From Microbacterium paraoxydans (GTDB lineage: Bacteria; Actinomycetota; Actinomycetes; Actinomycetales; Microbacteriaceae): a DNA stretch of 64,000 bases. The stretch spans positions 2,170,001 through 2,234,000 of the forward strand of contig NZ_LT629770.1 in NCBI RefSeq assembly GCF_900105335.1, read 5' to 3'. Positions 8,406 through 19,196 of this stretch are shown here, piece after piece; the first letter of the stretch is position 1; each line of letters starts with the position of its first letter. Under the pieces are notes generated by a model. The model did not search any database. It was not told where the DNA came from and saw nothing but the letters and a program-made list of their open reading frames with translations. The position numbers and the translations under genes were made by a program.

Positions 8406-9320
8406 TCAGGCGCCGCGGTGGGTCGCGAGCTGGGCGGCGAGGTCGTCGTCGGTGAGGTCGGCGTTGAGGGCGATCGCGGCGGCGGAGCCCTGTCCGGCCG
8501 CGGTGATGAGCTGCGCACGCGGATCGGCGACGTTCCCGGCGACGGAGACCCCTGGCACGCTCGTGCGCCCGCCGGCATCGTGCCGGACCCACCCGTTCTC
8601 GTCGGTCTCGCAGCCGAGAACCTGGAGGAGGGCGTCGTGAGCGCGCATCTCGGGGCGGACGAACACCGCGGCGCGCTCGACGTGCGTGCCGTCGCTCAGC
8701 TCCACGCTCTGGAGGCGGTCGGCCTCGACGATGAGGCGGGAGACCTCCCCCGGATGCACCCGGACGCCGCGCGCGTCGAGACGTTCCTGCTCGTCGTCCG
8801 TGAGCGGCCGGGTGTGGGGGAAGTAGACGACGTCGGCGGACCACTGGGCGATGAGGAGCGCGTGGGCGACCGACGCAGCCGTGCCGCCGATCACCCCGAG
8901 AGCGCGATCCCGCACCTCGTAGCCGTGGCAGTACGGGCAGTGCTGTACGTCTCGCCCCCAGCGCTCCCGCAGATGCGGGATGTCGGGGATCTCGTCGCGC
9001 AGGCCCGTGGTGACCAGCACCCGCCGGGCCTCCAGCCGTCGCCCGTCGTCGAGGGTGGCCGTGAAGCCCGGGGACAGCTCGGCGACGCGTCCGTCGATGA
9101 TCGTGCCTCCGTAGCCCGCGACCTCGTCGCGTCCGCTCGCGAGCAGCGCAGCGGGCGCGGCGCCGTCCCGGGAGAGGAAGCCGTGCAGATGCGCCGCGGG
9201 GGCGTTGCGGGGCTCCCCCGCATCGACGATCGCGACCGTGCGTCGAGCGCGGAGCAGGACCAGGGCGGCGCTGAGGCCGGCGGCACCGCCGCCGACGATG
9301 AGCACATCGAATCTCTTCAT
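8406..9320 (-). CDS. NAD(P)/FAD-dependent oxidoreductase, thioredoxin-reductase-like
   Basis: A 304-residue flavoprotein. The N-terminal FAD motif is VLIVGGGAAGLSAA, and the middle nucleotide-binding region starts near LGVIGGTAASVAHAL. A Cys-Pro-Tyr-Cys pair (HCPYCHGYEV) sits where thioredoxin reductases carry their redox-active CxxC, so the protein may reduce a disulfide partner or act as a related pyridine-nucleotide oxidoreductase. I chose the ATG at 9320 because the FAD motif follows directly; the ORF also extends to 9356. It diverges from the XRE-cupin regulator at 9398, which is the obvious candidate regulator, and is followed by the small membrane protein. Confidence 0.85.
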   Translation of the reverse strand: MKRFDVLIVGGGAAGLSAALVLLRARRTVAIVDAGEPRNAPAAHLHGFLSRDGAAPAALLASGRDEVAGYGGTIIDGRVAELSPGFTATLDDGRRLEARRVLVTTGLRDEIPDIPHLRERWGRDVQHCPYCHGYEVRDRALGVIGGTAASVAHALLIAQWSADVVYFPHTRPLTDDEQERLDARGVRVHPGEVSRLIVEADRLQSVELSDGTHVERAAVFVRPEMRAHDALLQVLGCETDENGWVRHDAGGRTSVPGVSVAGNVADPRAQLITAAGQGSAAAIALNADLTDDDLAAQLATHRGA

Positions 9321-9397
9321 GCCACGAGAGTCGCCCCGGAGGTGCCGGGGCGGCAAACTTCTTTGCTGCTCCTGGGAAATGCGGCCAGACTGAGGAC

Positions 9398-9985
9398 GTG
9401 CAGGGGGACGAGATCGACGCGACGCTCGACGGCGTGGGCCCGCGGTTGCGGTGGCTCCGGAAGCAGCGGGGGATGACGCTGACCGACCTGGCCGACGCCA
9501 CGGGGATCTCCACGAGCACGCTCTCGCGGTTGGAGACCGGGCAACGCCGACCGAGCCTCGAGCTTCTCCTCCCGCTCGCCCGCGCCCACCGGGTGCCGTT
9601 GGACGACCTCGTCGGGGCGCCCGACGTCGGCGATCCGCGCGTGCGATTGAAGCCGCGCCGCGTGCACGGCCGGATCGTCGTGCCGCTGACCCCGCACGCC
9701 GGCCCGGTCCAGGCCTGGAAGATCCTCATCCCGGGGAGCCAGGTGACTCCGCGTCCCCGGGCGCACGAGGGGCGCGAATGGCTCTACGTGCTCAGCGGCA
9801 CCATGCGGTTGATCCTCGGCACGCGCGATCTGCGCATGGCAGCCGGAGAGGTCGCCGAGTTCGACACGCACGTGCCGCACTGGTTCGGGAGCGCGGACGG
9901 GGAGCCCGCCGAGGTGCTCAGCCTGTTCGGTCGACAGGGCGAACGCGTCCACGCGGGCGAGTCGGGCGCGCAGCCCGAGGGATGA
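9398..9985 (+). CDS. XRE-family regulator with cupin domain
   Basis: A 195-residue transcription factor with an N-terminal helix-turn-helix (RLRWLRKQRGMTLTDLADAT, then ISTSTLSRLETGQRRPSL, about residues 15-55) and a C-terminal cupin barrel (about 100-180) with the HEGREWLYVLSG strand and FDTHVPHWFG. Cupin-XRE proteins sense a small ligand through the barrel and repress or activate nearby genes. It starts at GTG and diverges from the flavin oxidoreductase with about 77 bases between them; regulation of that gene is inferred from position. The gene ends just before a perfect GC hairpin. Confidence 0.88.
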   Translation: MQGDEIDATLDGVGPRLRWLRKQRGMTLTDLADATGISTSTLSRLETGQRRPSLELLLPLARAHRVPLDDLVGAPDVGDPRVRLKPRRVHGRIVVPLTPHAGPVQAWKILIPGSQVTPRPRAHEGREWLYVLSGTMRLILGTRDLRMAAGEVAEFDTHVPHWFGSADGEPAEVLSLFGRQGERVHAGESGAQPEG

Positions 9986-9993
9986 CGGCGGAC

Positions 9994-10010
9994 GCCCCCG
10001 CCTCGGGGGC
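9994..10010. terminator. GC hairpin between convergent genes
   Basis: GCCCCCG and CGGGGGC form a perfect 7-base stem around a 3-base loop, in the 27-base gap between the convergent XRE-cupin and phosphotransferase genes. There is no T tract, as is common in high-GC actinobacteria, so the terminator call rests on stem and position. Confidence 0.55.
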
Positions 10011-10012
10011 GA

Positions 10013-10924
10013 TCAGTGGACGAGCTCGGCGATCCAGTCGGTGGCGATGACCGCTTCCCGGCGCTGGAAGTCGCGGAGCGTCGTCATCCCGTCCGGCGCG
10101 GGAAGACGGCACTTCTCGAACCAGGCGCCGCCCGCGGCGGACAGGAGGGCGATGTGGTCCTCCGTGGTCGACCCGGCGAAGACGGGGTGATCGAGCAGGG
10201 GACCGACCTCGGCCGCGGCGTCCTCGACGCGGAGGTCGAGCAGGTAGAGGAGGGCGTCCTCCCACCCCGCGCCGCGGGCCGCCCACGGCCAGTCGAGCAG
10301 CCGTGCGCGGCCGGAGGGTTCGATGAGGATGTTGTCGGCCCTGAGGTCGCCGTGCAGGAGCCGATCCCCCGCGACCGCGGTGCGCACGCGTTCCGCCGCC
10401 GTGCGGAGGAGGTCGACGTTCTGCGCGCACCACGGGGTGGTCGTCTCCAGGAGCCCGGCCTCCTCGAGCCGCCGCCAGGATCCGGAGTCGTCGTGCAGCT
10501 CGTCGGCGAGGCGGGGAAGCGTGCCCGGCGCCTCGGCGGTGGCCAGGGCGGCGATCGCATCCAGGACGTGCGCGGTGTCGGGCGCGGTGGCCGAGCGTTC
10601 CGGATGACGACCCTCGACGTCTTCGATGAGCAGCACCGCCCACCCGTCCGCGGTGAAGGCGTCGACGAGGTGCGCGGCGGGGAGGGAGCGGGGGATCGCG
10701 CCGAGCACCTCGGCCTCCCGCACGTAGAGCGCGAACGTGCCTTCCGCGGACTCCTGCACCGCCTTGACGAACAGCCGCCGTCCGTCGGCGAAGGTCAGCC
10801 GTGAGGCCAGTCCCGCGGAGAAGCCGCCGTCCTGCGACTCCGCCCGGGCCACCGGCGAACCGGCGAACTCCTCGACCCGGGCTCGGAGAGCAGGAGGGAG
10901 CTGAGTCCAGTCGAGGCGCGCCAT
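10013..10924 (-). CDS. APH-family phosphotransferase
   Basis: A 303-residue kinase-like protein. The catalytic loop RLLHGDLRADNILIEP (about residues 195-210) and the following LLDWPWAARGAGWEDALLYL match the HGDxxxxN and DxD-type motifs of the aminoglycoside phosphotransferase/choline kinase family. The N-terminal half has the ADGRRLFVKAV lysine strand that positions ATP. It would phosphorylate a small molecule; the family covers antibiotics, sugars, choline and homoserine, and nothing here fixes the substrate. It lies 24 bases downstream of the SDR gene stop on the other side, and its 3' end meets the XRE gene. Confidence 0.8.
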   Translation of the reverse strand: MARLDWTQLPPALRARVEEFAGSPVARAESQDGGFSAGLASRLTFADGRRLFVKAVQESAEGTFALYVREAEVLGAIPRSLPAAHLVDAFTADGWAVLLIEDVEGRHPERSATAPDTAHVLDAIAALATAEAPGTLPRLADELHDDSGSWRRLEEAGLLETTTPWCAQNVDLLRTAAERVRTAVAGDRLLHGDLRADNILIEPSGRARLLDWPWAARGAGWEDALLYLLDLRVEDAAAEVGPLLDHPVFAGSTTEDHIALLSAAGGAWFEKCRLPAPDGMTTLRDFQRREAVIATDWIAELVH

Positions 10925-10948
10925 CGCCCCAGCGTAGACGGCGGGCGC

Positions 10949-11803
10949 TCAGTCCCCGGACACGCCGACGAGCTCGGCGCTGCGCTGCCAGAGGGCCTCG
11001 GCGAGAGCCGGGTCGTTCACCTGCGGGTTCACGCGGGTGCTGAGGACGCGCTCGTCGTAGTAGCCGCCGGAGATCCAGGTCTCGCCCGGCGTGCCTTCGA
11101 GGAACCAGCGCAGCGTCGCGCCGCCGCGGTCGCTGCCGATGAGCACGAGGCGGCGCAGCGGGGTGCGGTAGACGAGGCGCATGATGCTCGACGACTCGGC
11201 GGCGAAGTTCGTCGCCACGGTGCCGGGGTGGAAGGCCACCGCGCTGAGTCCCTGCGCATGGAACTTCTCGTGCAGGCTCTTCGCCATCAGGACGTTGGCG
11301 AGCTTGGCGTCGCCGTAGGCCTTGTTCGGGGAGTACCGGCGGGTGTTGTCGAGATCGTCGACGTCGAGATGCCCGAAGAGGCGATGGGCGACGCTGGAGG
11401 TGTTCACGACCGCGCCGCGGGCGGCGAGCAGCTGCGGGAGCAGGAGGTTCGTCAGCAGGAACGGGGCGAGGTGGTTCACCTGCATGGTCTTCTCGTGCCC
11501 GTCGACCGTGGGGGTGCGGTCGCCGAAGATGCCGCCGGCGTTGTTGGCCAGCACGTCGATGCCCTCTGCGCCCACGGCGTCCGCGAGCTGCGCGGCGAGC
11601 GCGCGCACGTCGTCGAGACGCGCGAAGTCGGCGGTGAACCACTCCGCGCCGGTCTCCTCCGCCACGGCCCGCATCTTGTCGGGCGAGCGGCCCACGAGGA
11701 GCAGCCGGTGCGGGGACCCGGCGAGCTGGCGGGCGGCGGCGGCGCCGATCCCGTCCGAGGCTCCGGTCAGCACGATGGTGCGTGCGGCCACGGCGGCGCT
11801 CAC
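10949..11803 (-). CDS. Short-chain dehydrogenase/reductase (retinol dehydrogenase-like)
   Basis: A 284-residue SDR. The cofactor motif is VLTGASDGIGAAAA near residue 12-25, the structural NNAG motif is NNAGG, and the catalytic Tyr/Lys lie in AYGDAKLANVL. The longer form (about 285 residues with a C-terminal substrate lobe) resembles retinol-dehydrogenase/protochlorophyllide-reductase-like SDRs. The GTG start at 11803 overlaps the stop of the GntR regulator by four bases (GTGA), so it is translationally coupled to it. It is therefore possibly autoregulated with the regulator through the TGCTATAGCA sites upstream. Confidence 0.83.
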   Translation of the reverse strand: MSAAVAARTIVLTGASDGIGAAAARQLAGSPHRLLLVGRSPDKMRAVAEETGAEWFTADFARLDDVRALAAQLADAVGAEGIDVLANNAGGIFGDRTPTVDGHEKTMQVNHLAPFLLTNLLLPQLLAARGAVVNTSSVAHRLFGHLDVDDLDNTRRYSPNKAYGDAKLANVLMAKSLHEKFHAQGLSAVAFHPGTVATNFAAESSSIMRLVYRTPLRRLVLIGSDRGGATLRWFLEGTPGETWISGGYYDERVLSTRVNPQVNDPALAEALWQRSAELVGVSGD

Positions 11804-12450
11804 TCGGCCGACGGCGTGATGCGGCGGACGGCCCTGGTCACGTGCTCGGCGATCACCGCGCGCGCCTGCTCCGGATCGCCGGTCGCGATGGCGTCGACGA
11901 TCTGCTGGTGGCTGCGCACGTGCTCCTCCTGCTCGGCGGGGTCGAGGGCGGAGTTGGCCGCCTGGATGAACCCGGCGATCCGGCCACGGAGCTGGGCGCT
12001 GAGCTCGTCGAGGAACCGGTGCTCGGCGAGGTCGGCGAGGGTCTCGTGGAAGAGGCGGTCCTGGCGCAGGACCTCGGCCACATCGCCCGGAGCCGCCGCC
12101 GCCATGGCCTGGATGATCGCTTCCAGCCGGGCCGCCGACTCGTCGTTCCACCGCTCCTGCACCCGGATCGCCATGAACTGCTCCAGGACGATCCGCAGAC
12201 TCGAGATCTCCTCCAGGTCCTGCGCGCTGAGCTGGGCGACGCGGGCGCCGCGGCGGGGCTCGCGGGTGATGAGGCGCTCCTCGGCGAGCCGGGTCAGGGC
12301 CTCGCGCACGGGGATGTGGCTGACGCCGAGACGGTCGGCGAGCTTGCGCTCCACGAGGCGCTCGCCGGGGGCGAGCTCTCCGGAGTGGATCGCCGCCCGC
12401 AGCTCGTCCGTGACCTGCTCGGCGATGTTCTGATCCGACACGCTGCGCAT
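11800..12450 (-). CDS. GntR-family transcriptional regulator with FCD domain
   Basis: A 216-residue regulator with an N-terminal winged helix (LAPGERLVERKLADRLGVS, HIPVREALTRLAEERLI, about residues 26-60) and a C-terminal all-helical FCD ligand domain, about 80-210, with metal-binding-type histidines in RLFHETLADL, HVRSHQQIVDAI and IAEHVTRAV. FCD regulators typically bind a sugar acid or other small carboxylate and then release DNA. It diverges from the MFS gene. Six copies of a TGCTATAGCA-like palindrome, the form FCD/GntR operators usually take, occur from 12514 to 28069 in front of transport and catabolic genes, so this is the best candidate for the regulator of the whole locus (inference). 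Confidence 0.9.
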   Translation of the reverse strand: MRSVSDQNIAEQVTDELRAAIHSGELAPGERLVERKLADRLGVSHIPVREALTRLAEERLITREPRRGARVAQLSAQDLEEISSLRIVLEQFMAIRVQERWNDESAARLEAIIQAMAAAAPGDVAEVLRQDRLFHETLADLAEHRFLDELSAQLRGRIAGFIQAANSALDPAEQEEHVRSHQQIVDAIATGDPEQARAVIAEHVTRAVRRITPSAE

Positions 12451-12513
12451 CCGGGGCCCTTCTCGATCTCGCGTGGCCCGGTGCTCGTCGAGCGGGGCTC
12501 CTTCGCTCGGTCG

Positions 12514-12525
12514 ATGCTATGGCAT
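12514..12525. promoter_or_regulatory. Putative GntR operator, site 1 (imperfect)
   Basis: ATGCTATGGCAT, one base from the palindrome ATGCTATAGCAT. It lies 63 bases upstream of the GntR gene start and could serve autoregulation. Confidence 0.55.
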
Positions 12526-12560
12526 GAGGCCGGGACTGGACAGGAACCGCGCGGTGCTAG

Positions 12561-12572
12561 ATGCTATAGCAA
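12561..12572. promoter_or_regulatory. Putative GntR operator, site 2
   Basis: ATGCTATAGCAA, preceded by GTGCTAG so that a further half-site-like TGCTA lies six bases upstream. It is 29 bases before the MFS start and within the GntR-MFS divergent region, well placed to block transcription. Confidence 0.7.
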
Positions 12573-12601
12573 AACCCGAAACCGATGACGAAGGAGTTGT
12601 C

Positions 12602-13963
12602 ATGTCCGGCAGAGAGACCCTCGCGCAGGCGCGCGCCGCGGAGGACGCAGTGGGAGCCGCCGCCATGAAGAAGGCGATCTGGAGGCTGGGTCCGTTCCTC
12701 GGACTGCTCTACCTCGTCGCCTACATCGACCGGAACAACGCGGGCTTCGCGAAGCTGGAGATGACCGCCGCCCTCCAGATCACCGAGGCCGCCTTCGGCT
12801 TCGCGGCGGGCATCTTCTTCATCGGCTACCTGCTGTTCGAGGTGCCGAGCAACCTGCTCCTGGAGAAGTTCGGCGCCCGCAAGTGGATCGCCCGCATCAT
12901 GATCTCGTGGGGCATCGTCGCCGCGCTGACCGCCTTCGTGCAGGACGCGACGCAGTTCGCGATCGCACGCTTCATCCTCGGGATCGCGGAGGCCGGGTTC
13001 TTCCCCGGCGTGCTGCTCTACCTCACGCTGTGGTTCCCGCGGCAGTACCGCACGCAGGTGCTCGCCGTCTTCGTGCTCTCGAACCCGATCGCCAACGCGG
13101 TCGCCGCGCCGCTGTCCGGCTGGATGCTGGAGCTGCACGGGCTGTGGGGCCTGGACGGCTGGCAGCTCGTCTTCCTGCTGCAGGGCATCCCGGCCGTGCT
13201 GCTCGCGTTCGTCGTGTTCTTCTGGCTCCCCGACCGCCCGCAGGACGCGCGCTGGCTGACCCCCGCCGAGCAGCGCTGGATCACCGACACGCTCGCCGCC
13301 GAGACCCAGGCGACCGAGCAGCGGCACGGACGCCTGCGTCTGGGGGAGGTCTTCCGCAACGGCCGCCTGTGGACGCTCATCGTGCTCTTCTTCGGCGTCG
13401 TGTTCGGTGCCTACGGGCTGGGCATGTGGCTGCCGACGATCGTGAAGAGCATGGGCGACTTCTCGAACGCGACCACAGGGTGGCTCGTGGCGCTGCCGAA
13501 CCTGTGCGCCGCCCTCGTGATGCTGCCGTGGGAGCGCGCCGCCCGGAAGCAGGGCAACATCCCGCTGCAGATCGGCATCACGCTCAGCATCACCGCCCTG
13601 TCGCTCATCGCGGCGGTCGCGGCCCAGGGCACGCCGGTGCTCGCGCTCGCAGCGCTGTGCGTCGGGATGTCGGCGCTCTTCTCGACCACCCCGCTGTTCT
13701 GGAGCCTGCCGCCCATGGTGCTCACCGGCACGGCGGCCGCGGCCGGCCTCGCGTTCATCAACTCGGTCGGCAACCTCGCCGGCTTCGCGGGACCCTACGC
13801 AATCGGCTGGATCAGCGAGACCACGGGATCGGCGGTGTGGGGCCTGCTCCTCATCTCGGGGCTCACGCTGCTCGGGGCGACGATCGCCTTCGTGCTCAGC
13901 CGCCGCACGGACTTCACGACGGCGCCCGCGCTCGCCGTCGAGGCGTCCACCGCCCGGCGATGA
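12602..13963 (+). CDS. MFS transporter, anion:cation symporter (sugar-acid) type
   Basis: A 453-residue membrane protein with about 12 hydrophobic segments. Segment 1 reads LGLLYLVAYIDRNNAGFAKL, and the following FAAGIFFIGYLLFEVPSNLLL and RFILGIAEAGFFPGVLLYLT are hallmarks of the ACS subfamily (hexuronate, galactonate, tartrate, phthalate transporters). It probably imports an organic anion such as a sugar acid by proton symport. A GAAGGAG box precedes the chosen ATG, and the operator-like palindrome at 12561 lies just upstream. It is the first gene of the rightward part of the GntR locus. Confidence 0.88.
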   Translation: MSGRETLAQARAAEDAVGAAAMKKAIWRLGPFLGLLYLVAYIDRNNAGFAKLEMTAALQITEAAFGFAAGIFFIGYLLFEVPSNLLLEKFGARKWIARIMISWGIVAALTAFVQDATQFAIARFILGIAEAGFFPGVLLYLTLWFPRQYRTQVLAVFVLSNPIANAVAAPLSGWMLELHGLWGLDGWQLVFLLQGIPAVLLAFVVFFWLPDRPQDARWLTPAEQRWITDTLAAETQATEQRHGRLRLGEVFRNGRLWTLIVLFFGVVFGAYGLGMWLPTIVKSMGDFSNATTGWLVALPNLCAALVMLPWERAARKQGNIPLQIGITLSITALSLIAAVAAQGTPVLALAALCVGMSALFSTTPLFWSLPPMVLTGTAAAAGLAFINSVGNLAGFAGPYAIGWISETTGSAVWGLLLISGLTLLGATIAFVLSRRTDFTTAPALAVEASTARR

Positions 13964-14042
13964 CCGGTCCGGGTCGGCGGTCGTGACGAGAACGTGACCC
14001 CGCCGGCCCGGTTCGCTCTAGACGCCCCTGCGCTTTTGCTAC

Positions 14043-14054
14043 ATGCTATAGCGC
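14043..14054. promoter_or_regulatory. Putative GntR operator, site 3
   Basis: ATGCTATAGCGC, with TTGCTAC directly before it as at sites 2 and 6. It lies 41 bases upstream of the substrate-binding protein start and would control the ABC importer operon. Confidence 0.65.
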
Positions 14055-14095
14055 AACACCCTTACCCGAAGCACCACCCGACCTTGGAGGCACCC

Positions 14096-15631
14096 ATGTC
14101 GCGTCGTCGTGTTCGGCTCGGCGGAGCAGCAGTGCTGCTGACCGCCGCGCTCATCACCGCTGGTTGCAGCACCTCATCCACCCCCGACGGCCAGGCGCAG
14201 GAGGGCGGCACCCTCACCGTCGCCGCCGCGCAGGGCATCCCGCAGCTCAATCCCGCCATCCGCACGTTCGCGTGGGAGGAGGTGCTGTTCCCGCTGCTGT
14301 GGAACGGCCTCACCAAGACCGACGAGTCCGGCGAGATCGTCGGCGACCTCGCCGAGAGCTGGGAGGCATCCGCCGACCAGAAGACCTGGACGTTCACCCT
14401 CCGCGACGGCGTGACGTTCTCGAACGGCGAGGACTTCACCGCCGACGACGCGGTGGCCGCGTTCGACTACTACCTCGACCCGGACACGGCGACGCAGGAG
14501 AAGAACAAGATCTCGATGGTCACCGACGTCACCGCGCCGGACGAGAAGACCGTCGTGGTGACGCTGTCCGAGCCCATCGCGACCTTCCCCGCGGGCATCG
14601 TCTGGGTGAAGATGATCGACGTCGACGCGCTCGACACCATCGACAAGGAGCCCATCGGCACCGGTCCGTACGTCGTGGACGCCTTCACGCCGGACGACAG
14701 CCTCACGCTCGTCCCGAACCCGGAGTACTTCGGCGAGGCCCCGGCGCTCGACGAGATCACGATCGTGAAGGCCGCCGAGTCCACCGCCGCCGTCACCGGT
14801 TTGCGTTCCGGCGACATCGACGTGCTGTGGTCCGTGCCGCAGGGCGACGTGGCGGGTCTGGAGGGCGGCGACATCGCCCTGGTGAAGCCCGAGAACCCGA
14901 GCCAGTGGCCGTCGTGGGAGATCGACACGACGTCGCCGCCCTTCGACGACGTGCGCGCCCGGCAGGCCCTCGCGTACGCGACCGACCGCGAGGCCATCCT
15001 CGACGCCGCCTACTACGGTCAGGGCACGGTCTCGCCGACGAACAACGCGCTCGGCGAGGTGAACCCGTGGTTCGGAGGCGAGCTGACCGACTACTCCTAC
15101 GACCTGGACAAGGCGAAGGAGCTGTTCGCCGAGGCCGGGGTGACCGAGGGCAGCACGCTCACCTGGTGGGGCGTGGCCGGACAGTACCCCGAGTGGAACA
15201 CGAGTGGCGAGATCCTGCAGGCGAGCCTGAAGGAGATCGGCATCACGCTGAAGATCGACAACAACGACATCGGCACCTGGGTCGACGCGTTCTACCCCGC
15301 GGGCAAGAGCTACCCCGGGTACATCGTGCCGAACTTCCAGTCCACCCCGCCCGAGCCGGCCTACTCGCTGAACTTCTACCTGGAGGGGCGGTGCGAGTGC
15401 AACTGGGTCGACCCCGACTTCCAGACGGCGTTCGCCGACGCCGTGGCCGAGCCGGACGAGACCGCGCGGGCCGAGAAGTGGGGCACCGTGCAGACCATCA
15501 TCAACGAGCAGGTGCCGCTCATCGTGCCCCTGCAGTCGACGGTCGTCACCGCCACCAGCACGGCGGTCGACGGCGTGTGGGTCGAGGGCGGCGGACAGCT
15601 GCACCTCGAGGGCGCGCAGCTGAAGGGCTGA
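14096..15631 (+). CDS. ABC transporter substrate-binding lipoprotein, family 5
   Basis: A 511-residue extracellular binding protein. The N-terminus MSRRRVRLGGAAVLLTAA ends in the lipobox ITAGC (Cys at about 24), so the mature protein is anchored to the membrane by a lipid. The body fits the family 5 (DppA/OppA) pattern: WNGLTKTDESGEIVGDLAESW, then WTFTLRDGVTFSNGEDFTADD. Family 5 proteins bind peptides, but many actinobacterial members bind oligosaccharides or opines. A TTGGAGG box lies five bases before the ATG. It heads a five-gene run (binding protein, two permeases, ATPase, beta-helix protein). The ligand is probably a breakdown product made by the exported beta-helix protein (inference). 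Confidence 0.9.
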   Translation: MSRRRVRLGGAAVLLTAALITAGCSTSSTPDGQAQEGGTLTVAAAQGIPQLNPAIRTFAWEEVLFPLLWNGLTKTDESGEIVGDLAESWEASADQKTWTFTLRDGVTFSNGEDFTADDAVAAFDYYLDPDTATQEKNKISMVTDVTAPDEKTVVVTLSEPIATFPAGIVWVKMIDVDALDTIDKEPIGTGPYVVDAFTPDDSLTLVPNPEYFGEAPALDEITIVKAAESTAAVTGLRSGDIDVLWSVPQGDVAGLEGGDIALVKPENPSQWPSWEIDTTSPPFDDVRARQALAYATDREAILDAAYYGQGTVSPTNNALGEVNPWFGGELTDYSYDLDKAKELFAEAGVTEGSTLTWWGVAGQYPEWNTSGEILQASLKEIGITLKIDNNDIGTWVDAFYPAGKSYPGYIVPNFQSTPPEPAYSLNFYLEGRCECNWVDPDFQTAFADAVAEPDETARAEKWGTVQTIINEQVPLIVPLQSTVVTATSTAVDGVWVEGGGQLHLEGAQLKG

Positions 15632-15632
15632 C

Positions 15633-16595
15633 GTGGTCCTCTCCGTCCTCCGGCGGGTGGCGATCAGCATCGCGATGCTGATCGCCACCTCGCTCCTCGT
15701 CTTCGTCGTGCTCCGGCTGCTGCCGGGCGACCCCGTCATCACCCGCCTCGGCTCGACGCCGGGCGTGGATGCCGAGACCATCGCCCGGCTCCGGGAGGAG
15801 GCCGGCCTCGACGCCCCCGTCATCGAGCAGTACCTGCGCTGGATCGGCGGCGTCTTCACGGGCGACTTCGGTCAGTCCTACTTCAACCAGTACTCGGTGA
15901 CGGAGCTCATCGCCCAGCGTCTTCCCGCGACGCTGGAGCTCACCCTCATCGGCGTGCTCCTGGCCGTGCTCATCGCCACCCCGGCCGCCGTGTTCGCCTC
16001 GCTGCGTCCGCTCGGCGTGGTCGACCGGGTGCTCACCGCGATCTCGACCGCGGGCATGGCCCTTCCGCAGTTCCTCATCGGCATCGTGCTCATCGTCGTG
16101 TTCGCCGTGCAGCTCAAGGTGCTGCCGGCCCGCGGCTACACGCCGTTCGCGGAGGACCCCGCCGAGAACCTCGTGCGCATGATCCTCCCCGGCCTCACCC
16201 TCGCCTTCGCGGCGGCGCCGCTGCTCATGCGGTTCCTCCGGGCCTCGATGGTCGAGGTGCTGGACGCCCCCTACATCCGCACCGCGAAGGGCAAGGGGCA
16301 GTCGGCGAGCGGCGTCGTCCTCGGCCACGCCCTCCGCAACGCCCTGATCCCCGGGCTCACCATGCTCGGCCTGATCGTCGGCTACACCCTCGGCGGAGTG
16401 GTGATCGTGGAGTACGTGTTCGGCGTCCCCGGCCTCGGGTCGCTCGCGATCGACGCCGTCTTCAAGCGGGACTACGCGGTGCTGCAGTCGGTCGTGCTGC
16501 TGATCTCCGCGATGTTCATCCTCACCACGCTCATCGTCGACCTCCTCTACGGGGTGCTCGACCCGCGTCTTCGTGCAAGGAGCGGCCGTGGCTGA
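15633..16595 (+). CDS. ABC transporter permease, DppB/OppB type
   Basis: A 320-residue permease with six hydrophobic segments. The N-terminal LLVFVVLRLLPGDPVITRLG is the conserved opening of OppB/DppB permeases, and the cytoplasmic EAA-like loop (YIRTAKGKGQSASGVVLGHALRNALIP, about 218-244) docks the ATPase. It starts at a GTG two bases after the stop of the binding protein. It forms the channel together with the next permease. Confidence 0.92.
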   Translation: MVLSVLRRVAISIAMLIATSLLVFVVLRLLPGDPVITRLGSTPGVDAETIARLREEAGLDAPVIEQYLRWIGGVFTGDFGQSYFNQYSVTELIAQRLPATLELTLIGVLLAVLIATPAAVFASLRPLGVVDRVLTAISTAGMALPQFLIGIVLIVVFAVQLKVLPARGYTPFAEDPAENLVRMILPGLTLAFAAAPLLMRFLRASMVEVLDAPYIRTAKGKGQSASGVVLGHALRNALIPGLTMLGLIVGYTLGGVVIVEYVFGVPGLGSLAIDAVFKRDYAVLQSVVLLISAMFILTTLIVDLLYGVLDPRLRARSGRG

Positions 16596-17432
16596 CACCC
16601 TCACCCTCGCGCTGCGCTCGGCGCGTCCGCGGCGACGGGTCGCCGTCGCCTCCTGGATCCCGCTGGGGCTGCTGGCGATCATCGTCCTCGCCTGCGTGCT
16701 CGCCCCGCTCCTGGCCCCGTACGACCCCGCGGCACAGTCGTCCGACCGGTTCGCCGGACCCTCCGCGGCGCACCTCTTCGGGACCGACGAGCTGGGCCGC
16801 GACCTCTTCAGCCGCGTGCTCTACGGCGGCCAGCTCACCGTGTTCATCGCCGGGGGCGCGACGCTCGTGGCCATGGTCCTCGGCATCGCCTGGGGCATGG
16901 CGGCGGCGTTCGGACGCGGCTGGGTCGACGAGATCCTCATGCGCCTCGCCGACACGGTCATGGCGATCCCGCAGATCCTCTTCGCGCTCGTCTTCATCTC
17001 CGCGTTCGGCGCCGACCCCGTCAAGCTCGCCGTCATCATCGGGGTGCTCCTCACGCCGACCACCGCGCGGCTCGTGCGGTCGTCGGTGCTCAGCGAACTG
17101 CAGGAGGACTACTTCACGGCCGCCGTGGCATTCGGCTCGACCCGGCGCCGGCTGCTCTTCGCCGAGGTGCTCCCGAACGCCAAGGGGCCGATCATCGTGC
17201 AGGCGGCCATCAACGCCGCCAACGCGATCCTCCTGGAGGCGTCGATGAGCTTCGTCGGGCTCGGCATCGCGCCGCCCGAGGCCACCTGGGGCACGCTCGT
17301 GCAGCAGGGCTACCAGAAGATGTACCAGTCCATCGGGTACGTGCTGTTCCCCGCCCTGTTCATCTTCGTCACCATCTGGCTGCTCAACGTGCTCGCCGAC
17401 CAGTTCGGCGGCGATCGGAAGGGGAAGGGCCG

Positions 17433-17436
<4 letters not shown>
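16588..17436 (+). CDS. ABC transporter permease, DppC/OppC type
   Basis: A 282-residue permease with the OppC features: an N-terminal segment, then LFGTDELGRDLFSRVLYGG before the membrane domain, and the EAA loop near DYFTAAVAFGSTRRRLLFAEVLPN. I chose the GTG at 16588 because an AAGGAG box lies five bases before it; a GTG at 16573 would add five residues but has no such box. The gene overlaps the previous one by eight bases and the next by four, so the importer is translationally coupled throughout. Confidence 0.9.

Positions 17437-19192
<1,756 letters not shown>

Positions 19193-19196
<4 letters not shown>

Noticed and set aside
10013..10924. Antibiotic-resistance aminoglycoside kinase
   Set aside because: HGDLRADN fits the broad APH family but nothing (mobile element, close resistance motif) points to resistance; called by family only.
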